A DNA stretch of 64,000 nucleotides from Acidobacteriota bacterium. GTDB lineage: Bacteria; Acidobacteriota; Terriglobia; Acidiferrales; UBA7541. The position numbers and the translations under genes were made by a program. The notes under the pieces are model-generated. The model made no database searches and was not told where the DNA came from. It saw only the letters and a list, made by a program, of their open reading frames with translations. Positions 55,057 through 63,973 of the stretch are shown one piece after another. Position 1 is the first letter of the stretch. Every line of letters begins with the position of its first letter. The stretch is taken from contig JAKBLM010000007.1 of assembly GCA_021832085.1 (NCBI GenBank), positions 58,355 to 122,354 on the forward strand, written 5' to 3'.

Positions 55057-57843
55057 TCACTCTCCATCTCCCGCCTGAAAAGCAGCCAGAGGAGCGTGGT
55101 GCTCTTCGGCATAGGCTTTCAGGTATGCCATTTCCTTCTCATAGGCCTTTACACCCCGGGCGGCGATCCATTCTTGTTTCATCTGTTCCGGGCCAGGAAC
55201 CTTGAGGATCGCGGTTGGCGTATAAGCGTCACTCTTGGTCGGGGGAGGGAGTCCCTTGCCGTGCGAATCCTGGTGTTCCTTATACCGAATCATCCAGTCA
55301 GGATCCAGATAATGCCCATTTACTCCGGCTTCGCGGCGCAGAAGGGTGTAATTCGTGCATTTACCGGCGTTGTAGGTCAATGGCACTTGGCTGGGCAAGA
55401 GCTGGTAAGGAGCGAAATCCGGGCGGTTTGTCCAGATACCGGAAAACACGCTGGCGTTTCGGTCCCATTGCGACAGCGGCGGTAGCCCAAAGATAGCTTC
55501 CGTGGTCTTGAGAATGTTCACCTGGGAAGAAAGGTCGGTTTCCAGATAGCCTCTTTTGACCCACGGGCCAATGGCCAAGGCAAAGGTACGGTGGGCGTTG
55601 ATGTGGTCGGCCCCCGATTGGGCATCGTCTTCGGTCAGGAACACCACCATGTGTTTCCACTCCGGCGTGGTGGAAAGGTAGTGGATGAGTTGAGCTGTGG
55701 CGAGGTCATTGTTGGCGACATAGTAGTCCGGATTGTAGTAACAGGGCGAACGCCCAGCCGTGTGATCGTCCGGCAGCCAGATATAGATGAAATGCGGGAA
55801 CTGCTCGCCCGGATGCGCCTTCAGCCATTGGATGGCCATCTTCGCCCGGTAAGTGTCGAGGATCATGCGGTCCCAGGCGGGGAATTTCTTGGCCAGGTGC
55901 CCTTTCATCGCGACGGAGATGTTTCCCACCTCCGAGCGCGAGACAAATTCACCAAAGTCCTCAAAGGACACGTGATGTTCCAGAAGATCGTTGAAGATAA
56001 AGAGACGCTGCGGATACGTGATCCATGGGTTGGACCATGGGCCCAGCGCCGAGAGATCTTTGTAGATGGCATACGGGTTGTCCGTTCCCAGTGGCATGCC
56101 GCCCGTGCCTGTGGCGCCACCAGGAATGAGCGACTGCGTCCAGCCGGGGTCGGCCACGAGGCCGCGGCCCGAGTAATATTCCGGCCAGGTGCGCTGGACG
56201 AAGTCGGAGTCCGACGCAGCGGTGGTCCACTGGTGGCCCTGGGCAGTCACTTCACCGTCAGCCATGAAATTGGCGAAAAGCGTATATCGGTTCGCCAGCC
56301 GGTAGAGGTTGGGGAGATCTTTCGGGCCATAGAGGTCGAGGTGCGGATCGGCCCAGGCCCCTGCCTTCGGGTAGTCACCGAAGTCTTCGTCAAAGGTTTT
56401 ATTCTCGCGGAGAATGAAGACGACATACTGAATGTGCTGGCGCAGAAATGCCACCGTGTTGGCATCTTCGGCATGGCGCGCCGTGCGCTGGGCTGAAGTG
56501 AAGCCATCGTTGTGTAAGGCTTGTTGTGTCCACGCCGGTAGATGGGCGGAGAGATTCGTTAGGTCCACCTTTTGGATCAGGCCATCCATCATGTCGCCCA
56601 CCCATTGGTGCTCGACATTGGGACCGGACCCCAAACCCTTCGCCGCAGCGACGTATAGGGCGCCGTGGGCCACGGTCAACGCGGCGGGATACCAGCCAGT
56701 GGGGATGAGGCCCATTGGCTTCCCCGAGGCCAGGTCAAAAACCGCGACGTCGTTGTTGCCCGCGTTGGCCACGAAGAGCTTGCCGCCGGCCACCGCCAAG
56801 CCATCGGGATAACTGCCCGGCGGTGCGTCGGGGTACGGGCTGTCGCTCAGATAACCGAGCGTCTTCAAGGTGCGAGTGTCTACCCTGGCGATCCGGTCCA
56901 CGTTGGCCAAGGCCACGAGCACGTCGGGTCCGCCGGCAACAGCTGCCAAAGCGGTGGGATGCACTCCTGCCTGAGTATTGCCCGGCCCCGTGGGCGGACC
57001 TACTCGTACGGTGCCCAAAAGGCGCATCGTTTCAGGGTCCACCACTGCCACCGCATCGCCGCCCCACAGGCTCGCCACCAGGCGATGCCCGCCATCCGCA
57101 AAGGCGAGCGCGAATGGATAGGGGCCAATGTTGAGATAATCCGTTTTGCCGGTGGCGAGATCGATCCGGGCAAGACTATTGGCCAGCATGCCGGTGACAA
57201 AGAGATGGCGCCCCCGAGGGCCGACGACAACAGCGTCCGGATAGAAGAGACGCGTCTTGCCCATATGATGGCCTTGATAGTGGTATGGGTACTGATCGCG
57301 GGGAGAGGGCTGCCAGTGCAGGGAATACCGGCGCAATACCTGTGGTTTTCCGTCCTCCAGAGCGAGCGCGACCACATCGTCGCTGAACCCGCCGGCAACG
57401 TAGAGGCGCTGGCCCGGCCCCGCCGCCAGCCCCTGAAAGAAGCTCTGATGACCGATGGCGCCGCCAGGTAATCCGGGTGTCATTGCCTGCTTCTTTTTCT
57501 CGTACGCGACAAAATGCGCCAAGCGATGCAGCGTCTGTCCCGCATACAAGGTGACCGCCTGGGTGCGCGCCGCCCCGTCATTCAGCACGGCAATATCATC
57601 CCCGAACGGCACCACCTGGGTCACAAAGTTGGGGCTGCCGTTGACCATTCCCACGGGGGAAACGGTCCGGCCGGTGGGAAGAACATGCGTGACCAGGCCA
57701 CGATTGCTTGCGTTGATTGTGATTGCGCTCGTGATGTCGCGGGTGTTGCCAATGCTTGCGGCCACAGCCAGAGGGACCATGGCGCATGCGAGCACGGCCC
57801 AGACAGCGGCCATCCCGGCTCCCTTCCATTCCGTGCGTTTCAC
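55057..57843 (-). CDS. YVTN-type beta-propeller fused to alkaline-phosphatase-like phosphoesterase
   Basis: A 928-residue exported protein. After a signal peptide (AAVWAVLACAMVPLAVAAS), residues 50-430 form a beta-propeller with YVTN/YncE-like blades (VANAGNNDVAVFDLASGKPMG). Residues 475-820 match the phosphoesterase family of phospholipase C and acid phosphatases (PF04185), with VVFILRENKTFDEDFGDYP at the active site, FANFMADGEVTAQGHQW, and metal ligands in LTEDDAQSGADHINAHR. It is likely a periplasmic or secreted phosphomonoesterase or phosphodiesterase. The start is GTG 57843, preceded by AGGAGG at seven bases. Confidence 0.9.
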   Translation of the reverse strand: MKRTEWKGAGMAAVWAVLACAMVPLAVAASIGNTRDITSAITINASNRGLVTHVLPTGRTVSPVGMVNGSPNFVTQVVPFGDDIAVLNDGAARTQAVTLYAGQTLHRLAHFVAYEKKKQAMTPGLPGGAIGHQSFFQGLAAGPGQRLYVAGGFSDDVVALALEDGKPQVLRRYSLHWQPSPRDQYPYHYQGHHMGKTRLFYPDAVVVGPRGRHLFVTGMLANSLARIDLATGKTDYLNIGPYPFALAFADGGHRLVASLWGGDAVAVVDPETMRLLGTVRVGPPTGPGNTQAGVHPTALAAVAGGPDVLVALANVDRIARVDTRTLKTLGYLSDSPYPDAPPGSYPDGLAVAGGKLFVANAGNNDVAVFDLASGKPMGLIPTGWYPAALTVAHGALYVAAAKGLGSGPNVEHQWVGDMMDGLIQKVDLTNLSAHLPAWTQQALHNDGFTSAQRTARHAEDANTVAFLRQHIQYVVFILRENKTFDEDFGDYPKAGAWADPHLDLYGPKDLPNLYRLANRYTLFANFMADGEVTAQGHQWTTAASDSDFVQRTWPEYYSGRGLVADPGWTQSLIPGGATGTGGMPLGTDNPYAIYKDLSALGPWSNPWITYPQRLFIFNDLLEHHVSFEDFGEFVSRSEVGNISVAMKGHLAKKFPAWDRMILDTYRAKMAIQWLKAHPGEQFPHFIYIWLPDDHTAGRSPCYYNPDYYVANNDLATAQLIHYLSTTPEWKHMVVFLTEDDAQSGADHINAHRTFALAIGPWVKRGYLETDLSSQVNILKTTEAIFGLPPLSQWDRNASVFSGIWTNRPDFAPYQLLPSQVPLTYNAGKCTNYTLLRREAGVNGHYLDPDWMIRYKEHQDSHGKGLPPPTKSDAYTPTAILKVPGPEQMKQEWIAARGVKAYEKEMAYLKAYAEEHHAPLAAFQAGDGE

Positions 57844-58369
57844 GCTACAGCCTCCTATGTGTCAGAACCTCCCCGTCACGCTGCCGAGTATAAGCAGAAT
57901 TTCCGTTTCAATCGAGGAACCGGCGGCCAGGAAATGCCTGAGCGGCGCTGAGAGCATCGGGCGCCCGGTTTTCCGGCCTCCGCACCCCACCAGACGACTC
58001 CGTGGCCGGCGAAGCCGTTGTGGACCGATTGCCGCGGCAGGACCACCGGGGGAAGTTGCAAGTTCTTTCCACATCGGCAGACGGAGTGTGCGCTTGCTCC
58101 CGCCCGCCTGTCCGGTGGGTGAAACTTCGCTGGGATTCGCGGGATTATTCGCACGCGGAAGGGACACCATCCGGGTTTTCCTGCTAATTCGTGCTGGCAG
58201 TAAATCACGACGGCATTGCAGCTTGGCAAACGGATTGCCCTGATTCCTGGCAAAGATTCATGCTTGCCGTTATGCCCGGTGTTCCTTGCGCCTGACGCAT
58301 CTTACGTGTTGGTAACGGATTTCACACATCGGCCGGCTGGAGCAAAGAGCCGGCCACGGGTGACTGGGC
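57844..58369. other. Intergenic region, no gene recognised
   Basis: 526 bases between divergent genes. Apart from the ribosome site of the phosphoesterase gene (near 57855) nothing stands out; frames on either strand look non-coding. Confidence 0.5.
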
Positions 58370-59113
58370 ATGAAACGAGCGCGGATTCGGTTCTACGCGG
58401 ATTTGAACAATTTCCTGACGCCGTCGCGGCAGGGACAGGCAAGCGATTACGACTTTTTGGTCAGCGGGTCGGTGAAGGACCTGATCGAATCCCTGGGCGT
58501 CCCGCACACGGAAGTGGATCTGATCCTGGTGAATGGTGAGCCGGTGGATTTCGGCTACCGGGTGCAGGACCGCGACCGCATCAGCGTCTACCCCCCTTTC
58601 CGCTACATCGACATAACGCCGCTGCTCTCGCTGCGGCCGGAGGCGCTCGAGGAATTCGCCTTTGTCGCGGATACGCACCTGGGCCGGCTCGCCGCCTATC
58701 TCCGAATGCTCGGCTTCGACACGTGGTACCGGCGGGACTCGGTGGATGAGGAACTGGCGGCGATTGCAGCCGAGGAAAAGCGCATCCTGCTGACGCGCGA
58801 CCGTGGCCTGCTGAAGCGAAACATGGTGACGCGCGGCTACTACGTGCAGGCGACCGATCCCGCGAGCCAGGTCGTCGAGGTGCTGCGCCGCTTCGCCCTG
58901 GCAGCGTCGGTAAAGCCTTTTCGCCGCTGCACGCATTGCAACGCCCTGTTGCAAACCGTCTCGAAAGAAGCGGTCGAGGACCGGCTGCTGCCCGAAACGC
59001 GACAATTCTACGACGAATTTTTCCTTTGCCCCAGCTGCGGCCACGTCTACTGGAAAGGTTCCCACTACCGGCGCATGCAGCGCTTCGTCGAGAGCGTGCT
59101 CGCGGCGAATTGA
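58370..59113 (+). CDS. Mut7-C RNase-domain protein with ubiquitin-like N-terminus
   Basis: A 247-residue protein. Residues 1-80 resemble the Mut7-C ubiquitin (MoaD/ThiS-like) domain; residues 95-170 are the Mut7-C PIN-like RNase domain (FVADTHLGRLAAYLRMLGFDT, then LLTRDRGLL with acidic residues); residues 180-235 carry a zinc ribbon with CTHC and CPSC pairs. The combination is a known bacterial family thought to act in RNA processing or decay. Acidic residues of the active site appear intact. Confidence 0.9.
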   Translation: MKRARIRFYADLNNFLTPSRQGQASDYDFLVSGSVKDLIESLGVPHTEVDLILVNGEPVDFGYRVQDRDRISVYPPFRYIDITPLLSLRPEALEEFAFVADTHLGRLAAYLRMLGFDTWYRRDSVDEELAAIAAEEKRILLTRDRGLLKRNMVTRGYYVQATDPASQVVEVLRRFALAASVKPFRRCTHCNALLQTVSKEAVEDRLLPETRQFYDEFFLCPSCGHVYWKGSHYRRMQRFVESVLAAN

Positions 59114-59520
59114 GCGGAGACGCACTGCCTCAGGATCGCTTCGGTTATCGGTCGCAGTTTCAGTCACACTCCCTGTCGCGGCCAAGGTTTCTGTTTACTG
59201 AAAACTCTTGCACTCTAGGCTCCAAGATTTGCAGTTCAAGTTTTGTTGTGACTGCTCCGGCCCTTCTAACTTCCTGGCAAGTCATGCCTTACCCGGCGGC
59301 CCAGGCCGCTCCCCATGGTCCCTTTCGTGCAGTGTGATTGGCAGCGAACTCGCTGCCCTCGGCATTTCCCCAGTTGCAAGGAACCTTGAACCCAGGAGTT
59401 GGGTGAGGATGTCGCGCGCCCCGCTGGCCCGGCATCACCCATCGGCAGGGCTCCGCGATGCAATCGTCTCCGTGGTCCATAGCGAAGTCGAATCTGAACA
59501 GTCAACTCAGGAGGATAAAT
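59114..59520. other. Intergenic region, no gene recognised
   Basis: 407 bases with lower GC than its flanks; it ends in AGGAGG before the ATG at 59521. No RNA gene or repeat recognised. Confidence 0.5.
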
Positions 59521-60054
59521 ATGAACAAGAGAATGTCGCGTCTAGGAGTATCCATCGTTGCGCTTCTGCTCGCCGGGGCAGGGGCGATTCTCTTCGCTGC
59601 GCTTCGGCCGGGACCGACTCGGGCCGCCGCGCTTATGAGCGCCATCACAGCTTGCAGGGCAGTCGGCACGTACGGTTACAGCGCCTTCGGCTACACCTAC
59701 GACGACAACCTCCTTGGCCTTCCCGTAGGATATGTAACCTCCAATGGCACGCTTACCATGAGCCCGAGCGGAGAGTTGACCATTAAGGAATACGAGGTCG
59801 TTAACGGCCAATTGGTGCCCGCGCCACCTGGCACCTCGCAGCCCTTCACGTTCACAGGCCAAGCGACGGTCAACTCGGATTGCACCTTCAGCGCAGACCT
59901 AACGATGGAGGGCACCACCATACCGGGATTCGTTGGCGTGATTGTGGACAACGGTAACCAAGTCCGAGCGATGACCGTAATCCCCGGCATCCAGGTGAGC
60001 TACGTATCCACCGTAAAAGTGCACCCGACAACATCAGGCAATAACCAGCAATGA
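59521..60054 (+). CDS. Secreted protein of unknown function
   Basis: 177 residues with a signal peptide (RLGVSIVALLLAGAGAILFAAL) and a beta-rich mature domain with regular polar strands (GYVTSNGTLTMSPSGELTIK, FTFTGQATVNSDCTFSADL). Two mature cysteines (ACRAVG, SDCTF) may form a disulfide. AGGAGG precedes the ATG. No family recognised; the fold could be lipocalin-like. Confidence 0.75.
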   Translation: MNKRMSRLGVSIVALLLAGAGAILFAALRPGPTRAAALMSAITACRAVGTYGYSAFGYTYDDNLLGLPVGYVTSNGTLTMSPSGELTIKEYEVVNGQLVPAPPGTSQPFTFTGQATVNSDCTFSADLTMEGTTIPGFVGVIVDNGNQVRAMTVIPGIQVSYVSTVKVHPTTSGNNQQ

Positions 60055-60149
60055 GCGGGGTCTCCGAGGTGATTTCAAATGGGCCGCTTATCCGCCGGAA
60101 AAACGGAACCACGATGAGGTAGCGGGGACCGACTGCAAAACGAGACATT

Positions 60150-60218
60150 CGGGCCGTCGCCCCGACGCAGGCAAAGCCAGGTTTGCGCACCGTCCGCGCC
60201 GCTCCAGGCGACGGCCCG
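60150..60218. repeat. Nested inverted repeat, candidate structured RNA or terminator
   Basis: Outer 12-bp perfect arms CGGGCCGTCGCC (60150-60161) and GGCGACGGCCCG (60207-60218), inner GACG / CGTC (60164-60167, 60191-60194) and GCAAA / TTTGC (60171-60175, 60182-60186). Confidence 0.6.
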
Positions 60219-60236
60219 GAAGCACCGGTCTGGTCG

Positions 60237-60257
60237 GGGCGGGTTTGAATCCCGCCC
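60237..60257. repeat. GC-rich hairpin
   Basis: GGGCGGG-TTTGAAT-CCCGCCC, followed by GTAC; similar to the REP palindromes elsewhere in the window. Confidence 0.55.
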
Positions 60258-60302
60258 GTACCAATACCAGAGTGGATGTGGTTGCCGAGCTGTCGGCGCG
60301 CC

Positions 60303-61304
60303 TTAGTGTGCGGACAAAATGGGCTGGAGCTGCTCGAGCCGCTGGCGTGCTGCTTCGCTGTAGGCGGTGCGGCCGCACAGGGCGAAACACTCCTGCGCCT
60401 GGCGGAAACAAACGGCGGCTTGGCGCAGCGCCGCTTCCGCGTTTTCCGAAAGCGCGAGCAGCCACGCGTGGCCGCGATTGAATTGTGTGAGGGCGTAGTC
60501 GCACGGGTGCTCCGTGCGCGAATAGAAGTGCAATGCCAGATCAAAGTGGCGCAGGGCGCGGCGAGCGTGTTTGGCGGCGTGTTCCCTGTCGATCTGGGCC
60601 AGGGTGACGTAGGCGTTGCCGAGGTTGTTGTGCAGGCCGGCGTTTTTGAGCGGCGCGGCGGCCGCGGTGCGCACGCGGAGCGCTGCGCGATAACAGCCGA
60701 TGGCCCGGGCGACGTTCCGGGCGCGATTGCCGGATTTCAGCTCGCGGTATGCGGTGCCCAGGTTGTGCATGGTGGCGGCGTAGCGCTCGGGGTGGTCGTG
60801 CCGCGTGCGCACGGCGAGCGCCTCGCGATAGAGTACGATCGCCCGCTCCCATTTTTCGGCGAAGGCATCTTCGGGCAGCTCGCACCAGGCGTTGGCCTCG
60901 TTGAACTGTTCGCGGGCGCGGTCCTCGGGCTTGCCGTGCCTGTGGTAGAGCGCGGCGGACTCGTGGCAGCAATCGATGGCGGAAAGCAGGCGCGTGGTGG
61001 GCGGCAGGCCGGTGGCGGCCATGTAGGCGTTGCCCATTGCGCTCAGAATGCGGGCGCGCAGCAGCGGGCTGGAGCAGGTTTCGCTTTCGCGGAGGGCCAC
61101 GCGCAGGTGCTCGATGGCGAGTTGCGGATTGAGCCGCGCGTGCGGGCCGCATCCACCGGCGTAGCAAAAACCGAGTTCGTATTGGACCAGGGCGTTGCGG
61201 GGATCGAGGCGGGCCGCCTCTTCTAGCAGCGCGATTCCTTCGGCGTGGTTCTGCTTCTCACATAGCTCCGCTCCCATTTCGAGCAACGTGCCGACCCTGT
61301 TCAT
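60303..61304 (-). CDS. TPR-repeat protein
   Basis: A 333-residue soluble protein built of about seven TPR-type helix pairs (MGAELCEKQNHAEGIALLEEA, ILSAMGNAYMAATGL, YAATMHNLGTAYRELKSG, NAGLHNNLGNAYVTLAQ). No enzymatic domain. ATG 61304 is chosen because GGAGG lies seven bases upstream; the open frame extends further without protein-like sequence. Probably a protein-interaction scaffold. Confidence 0.85.
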   Translation of the reverse strand: MNRVGTLLEMGAELCEKQNHAEGIALLEEAARLDPRNALVQYELGFCYAGGCGPHARLNPQLAIEHLRVALRESETCSSPLLRARILSAMGNAYMAATGLPPTTRLLSAIDCCHESAALYHRHGKPEDRAREQFNEANAWCELPEDAFAEKWERAIVLYREALAVRTRHDHPERYAATMHNLGTAYRELKSGNRARNVARAIGCYRAALRVRTAAAAPLKNAGLHNNLGNAYVTLAQIDREHAAKHARRALRHFDLALHFYSRTEHPCDYALTQFNRGHAWLLALSENAEAALRQAAVCFRQAQECFALCGRTAYSEAARQRLEQLQPILSAH

Positions 61305-61516
61305 TGCGGGAACCTCCATGGATTGCCCGCGCCGTGTTTCCCATGCCGTTCCGCACGATTGCGCCGCGTCCGGTGCCCATGGGTCGCGGCCGGCTTGCGG
61401 ATTGCCGGCAGGGGACAGGGTCCTGCCCCAGAGCTTTGCTGCTCTCACCTTTTTATACCGATACCAATGCAAAGGGAAGGAACACGTTACATCCATTCGG
61501 GAAGGTGGCGTGGAAG

Positions 61517-62278
61517 TTACGATGCGAGGCGGCCGGCGTGCTCCAGCTCGCCCGTGCGTGTGACCTGGCCAGCCACCCATGTTCGACGCGTGGCGGATGG
61601 CGCGGCGGCCAATTCAGGTTGCAGCTGGAGGCTGACGCCAATCACGTTGCCTAGCGGCAGCCGCGCGCGCAGCGACCAGAACTTTCCCGGGAACAACGTG
61701 GCGGACCAGGCGACGGGGCGCAGGCGATCGCTGGCGGCGTCGCGCAGGACGCGGCGAAGATCCCGGATGGAATAATCGCGGGCCTGGCTGAGCAGCGGCT
61801 GGCGCGACCGGCTCCATCGGCGCGCAAGCGCGCCAAAGCTGTGACGATTGAGCGCGATCACCACCACTCCCTGCCGCGCCACGCGCACCGCTTCCCGGAG
61901 CACCACCGAAGGATGGTCCACAAATTCGAGCGCGGTGACGAAGACCACCACGTCGAAAGCCGCCCGAGGAAACGGCAACTCGAACGCATCAGCCTGAAGA
62001 AACGAAACGTGTGGAAGGCGCTCGCGGGCCTGTTCAATCATCGCGGGGGAACGATCGAGCCCGACCACGTGGAAGCCGGATTCGGCCAGCCAGCCGGTGA
62101 AATGGCCGGTGCCGCAGCCGATTTCCAGAATGGAGCGGTTTTCGCGAAACGTCGAGAGAAGCCACTTGAGCAGCAGGCGTTCAGCGAGGGCCGCGCGGCG
62201 GCCGCGCGGGGTCGCGTACCACTGCTCGTAGGTGGTTGCGGCTTGCTCGAAGGCTTTCCAGCCCAACATTGTCCTCAT
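61517..62278 (-). CDS. Class I SAM-dependent methyltransferase
   Basis: A 253-residue methyltransferase with motif I LEIGCGTGHFTGWL, motif II VVGLDRSPAMIEQAR and motif III region FDVVVFVTALEFVDHP (Methyltransf_11 type). The N-terminus FEQAATTYEQWYATPRGRRA is typical of BioC/UbiE-like small-molecule methylases. Substrate unknown. A second ATG at 62269 is possible. Confidence 0.88.
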   Translation of the reverse strand: MRTMLGWKAFEQAATTYEQWYATPRGRRAALAERLLLKWLLSTFRENRSILEIGCGTGHFTGWLAESGFHVVGLDRSPAMIEQARERLPHVSFLQADAFELPFPRAAFDVVVFVTALEFVDHPSVVLREAVRVARQGVVVIALNRHSFGALARRWSRSRQPLLSQARDYSIRDLRRVLRDAASDRLRPVAWSATLFPGKFWSLRARLPLGNVIGVSLQLQPELAAAPSATRRTWVAGQVTRTGELEHAGRLAS

Positions 62279-62336
62279 CCGGCGACGGAATCCGTAGCGG
62301 CCGACAGTTTATGGATGCTCGTGACCGGGCAAACGA

Positions 62337-62540
62337 TTATGCCGGCCGGCTGCTTGGCGGCAAGTGGTGTCTTCCGATTCCCAGGATGTTGTAAAGCGGG
62401 CACCAGCCGATCAAGCCGGTGACCAGCGGAATGAATCCGAGCCAGCCCCACGGCGTTTGTGGCCCGACGAAAACCAGGGACAGCACGAAGATGCCCGCAA
62501 GGACCCGAACGATTCTGTCGATTTTTCCCATGTTGCGCAT
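62337..62540 (-). CDS. DUF2892 (YgaP-like) inner-membrane protein
   Basis: 67 residues starting MRNMGKIDRIVRVLAGI, two short membrane helices and the family-typical GWLGFIPLVTGLIGWCPLYNILGI. ATG 62540 follows GGAAGGATGG. In some bacteria this domain is fused to a rhodanese; here it stands alone. It lies 58 bases upstream of the methyltransferase gene. Confidence 0.88.
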   Translation of the reverse strand: MRNMGKIDRIVRVLAGIFVLSLVFVGPQTPWGWLGFIPLVTGLIGWCPLYNILGIGRHHLPPSSRPA

Positions 62541-62743
62541 GTAACCATCCTTCCGCATGGCGCTTGTTGCCCGTGCGTCTACGCGCCAGCGCCTGCGGCG
62601 GCCGGCCCTCCCATGCGCTCGCGCACGCCGGGAGGGCCGGGGGAGGGGGACTCCAATCGTACAAATGCATTTGCGGCGGGTTTGTTACGGGCCGCGGGCC
62701 GGAAAATGGCTTCCGGTGCGAAAAATCGCCAGTCGCGCGGCGA

Positions 62744-63628
62744 TCAGGAAGTGTGCTTGCGCCGCGGGCCATGAGAATCCTCCAGCACGCGGCGATATTC
62801 GGCCTGGAGCGTGGCGCGGATCCTGTCCGCCGTTCGCGGATTGAGCGCCGGGGCGTGCTGGCTGCGCAGCTGCTCGACGGTGTGCTCCAGGCTCTTGACG
62901 AAAGCGCGGCAGGATTGGCAATCGGCCAGATGCTCCTCGAGTTCCTGGCAGAGCGAGGGATCGAGCACGCCGTCAAGATAGTCGGAAAGCTCGCGAAACA
63001 GGTCGCGGCAACGGCCGGTGGGCACGGCCGGGGGCTCGGGCGGCGCAGGCGCGCGCGGCTCCAGGCCGGCGAGTTCATTGCGCAGGAACAGGCGGGCGCG
63101 ATGCAGCCGGACGCGCACGGTGCCTTCGCGCAGGCCGGTGACGCGGGCGACCTCTTCGGTGGAAAGCTCTTCCATGTCGTGCAGGACGAGGATGAGCCGG
63201 AAGCCAGGCGGAAGCTTCAGGATCGCTTTCCGCAGCTGCTCGCTGCGCTCGCGGCGCAGCAGTGCGCGGTCGGGTGGCGGAAATTCGGGCGACGGACGGC
63301 CCTGGAATTCCTGCCGGTCGGGCATGAGGAGTTCGAGCGAAAGCTCTTCGCGCGGGGCAAATTTGCTCTTGCGGCGGCTCATCAGGCACTGGCTCTTCGC
63401 TACCTTGTAGAGCCAGACGCCAAGTGCTTTCGCGCTATGGAAATTGGCCATCTGGGAGACGGTCTTCATCAGCGTCTCCTGCATGGTGTCCTCGGCGTCC
63501 TCGCGGCGGCCGCAGAGCTTCATGCTGAACGAGAAGACGGCTTTTTGCAGCAGCTGGAGCGCGTGATCGACGTTACCCGGTTCCTGTTTTTGCAGCGTTT
63601 CGAGCGCCTGCTCGACTTCTGCGCGCAC
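62744..63628 (-). CDS. ECF sigma factor with C-terminal zinc-finger anti-sigma-like domain
   Basis: A 294-residue single polypeptide. Region sigma-2 (about 20-95: DAEDTMQETLMKTVSQM, ALGVWLYKVAKSQCL) and sigma-4 (about 130-185: LSTEEVARVTGLREGTVRVR) form a complete ECF sigma factor. After a proline-rich linker (about 190-206) comes a zf-HC2/ZAS-like domain, RELSDYLDGVLD with HLADCQSC (H-x3-C-x2-C), normally found in separate anti-sigma factors. The fusion implies self-regulation, perhaps by zinc or redox state. No separate anti-sigma gene is adjacent in the window. Confidence 0.9.
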   Translation of the reverse strand: MRAEVEQALETLQKQEPGNVDHALQLLQKAVFSFSMKLCGRREDAEDTMQETLMKTVSQMANFHSAKALGVWLYKVAKSQCLMSRRKSKFAPREELSLELLMPDRQEFQGRPSPEFPPPDRALLRRERSEQLRKAILKLPPGFRLILVLHDMEELSTEEVARVTGLREGTVRVRLHRARLFLRNELAGLEPRAPAPPEPPAVPTGRCRDLFRELSDYLDGVLDPSLCQELEEHLADCQSCRAFVKSLEHTVEQLRSQHAPALNPRTADRIRATLQAEYRRVLEDSHGPRRKHTS

Positions 63629-63973
63629 CTCTTTACCTCCCTGTGAACCGATTGTATCGCGCCAGGGAAACGTTCACCGGATTTCGCGGAGAGCCGCGCG
63701 GTTGGCGCGAGGCGAATCGGAGGCGGAGAAAAACGATTCCCACCCTTCGGACGGCTCGCGTCCGAAGGGTGGGAAGCCCGCCTGAGGGCCCAAGACCTCT
63801 GGCGGGTACACGCCCGGACGCCACGCGGGAATCGGACGTCGGGAGGGCGAGTTCCCGCGTGGCGAAGGGATCCGTGGTTATGTTGCACAAGTTCAGCAAA
63901 TTATTTTGCGGAAGGGGTCATGACGTTTTCCAATTATCGGTTTGCGAGAACCTGACAAGGAGGAAGACGGAGC
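63629..63973. other. Promoter region with two perfect hairpins
   Basis: Gene-free. It contains a 15-bp-stem hairpin (63739-63773) and an 11-bp inverted repeat (63821-63831 / 63852-63862), followed by an AT-rich stretch that probably carries the promoter of the next gene. Confidence 0.6.
63739..63773. repeat. Perfect 15-bp-stem hairpin
   Basis: CCCACCCTTCGGACG (63739-63753), loop GCTCG, CGTCCGAAGGGTGGG (63759-63773). No T-run follows on either strand. Confidence 0.8.
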
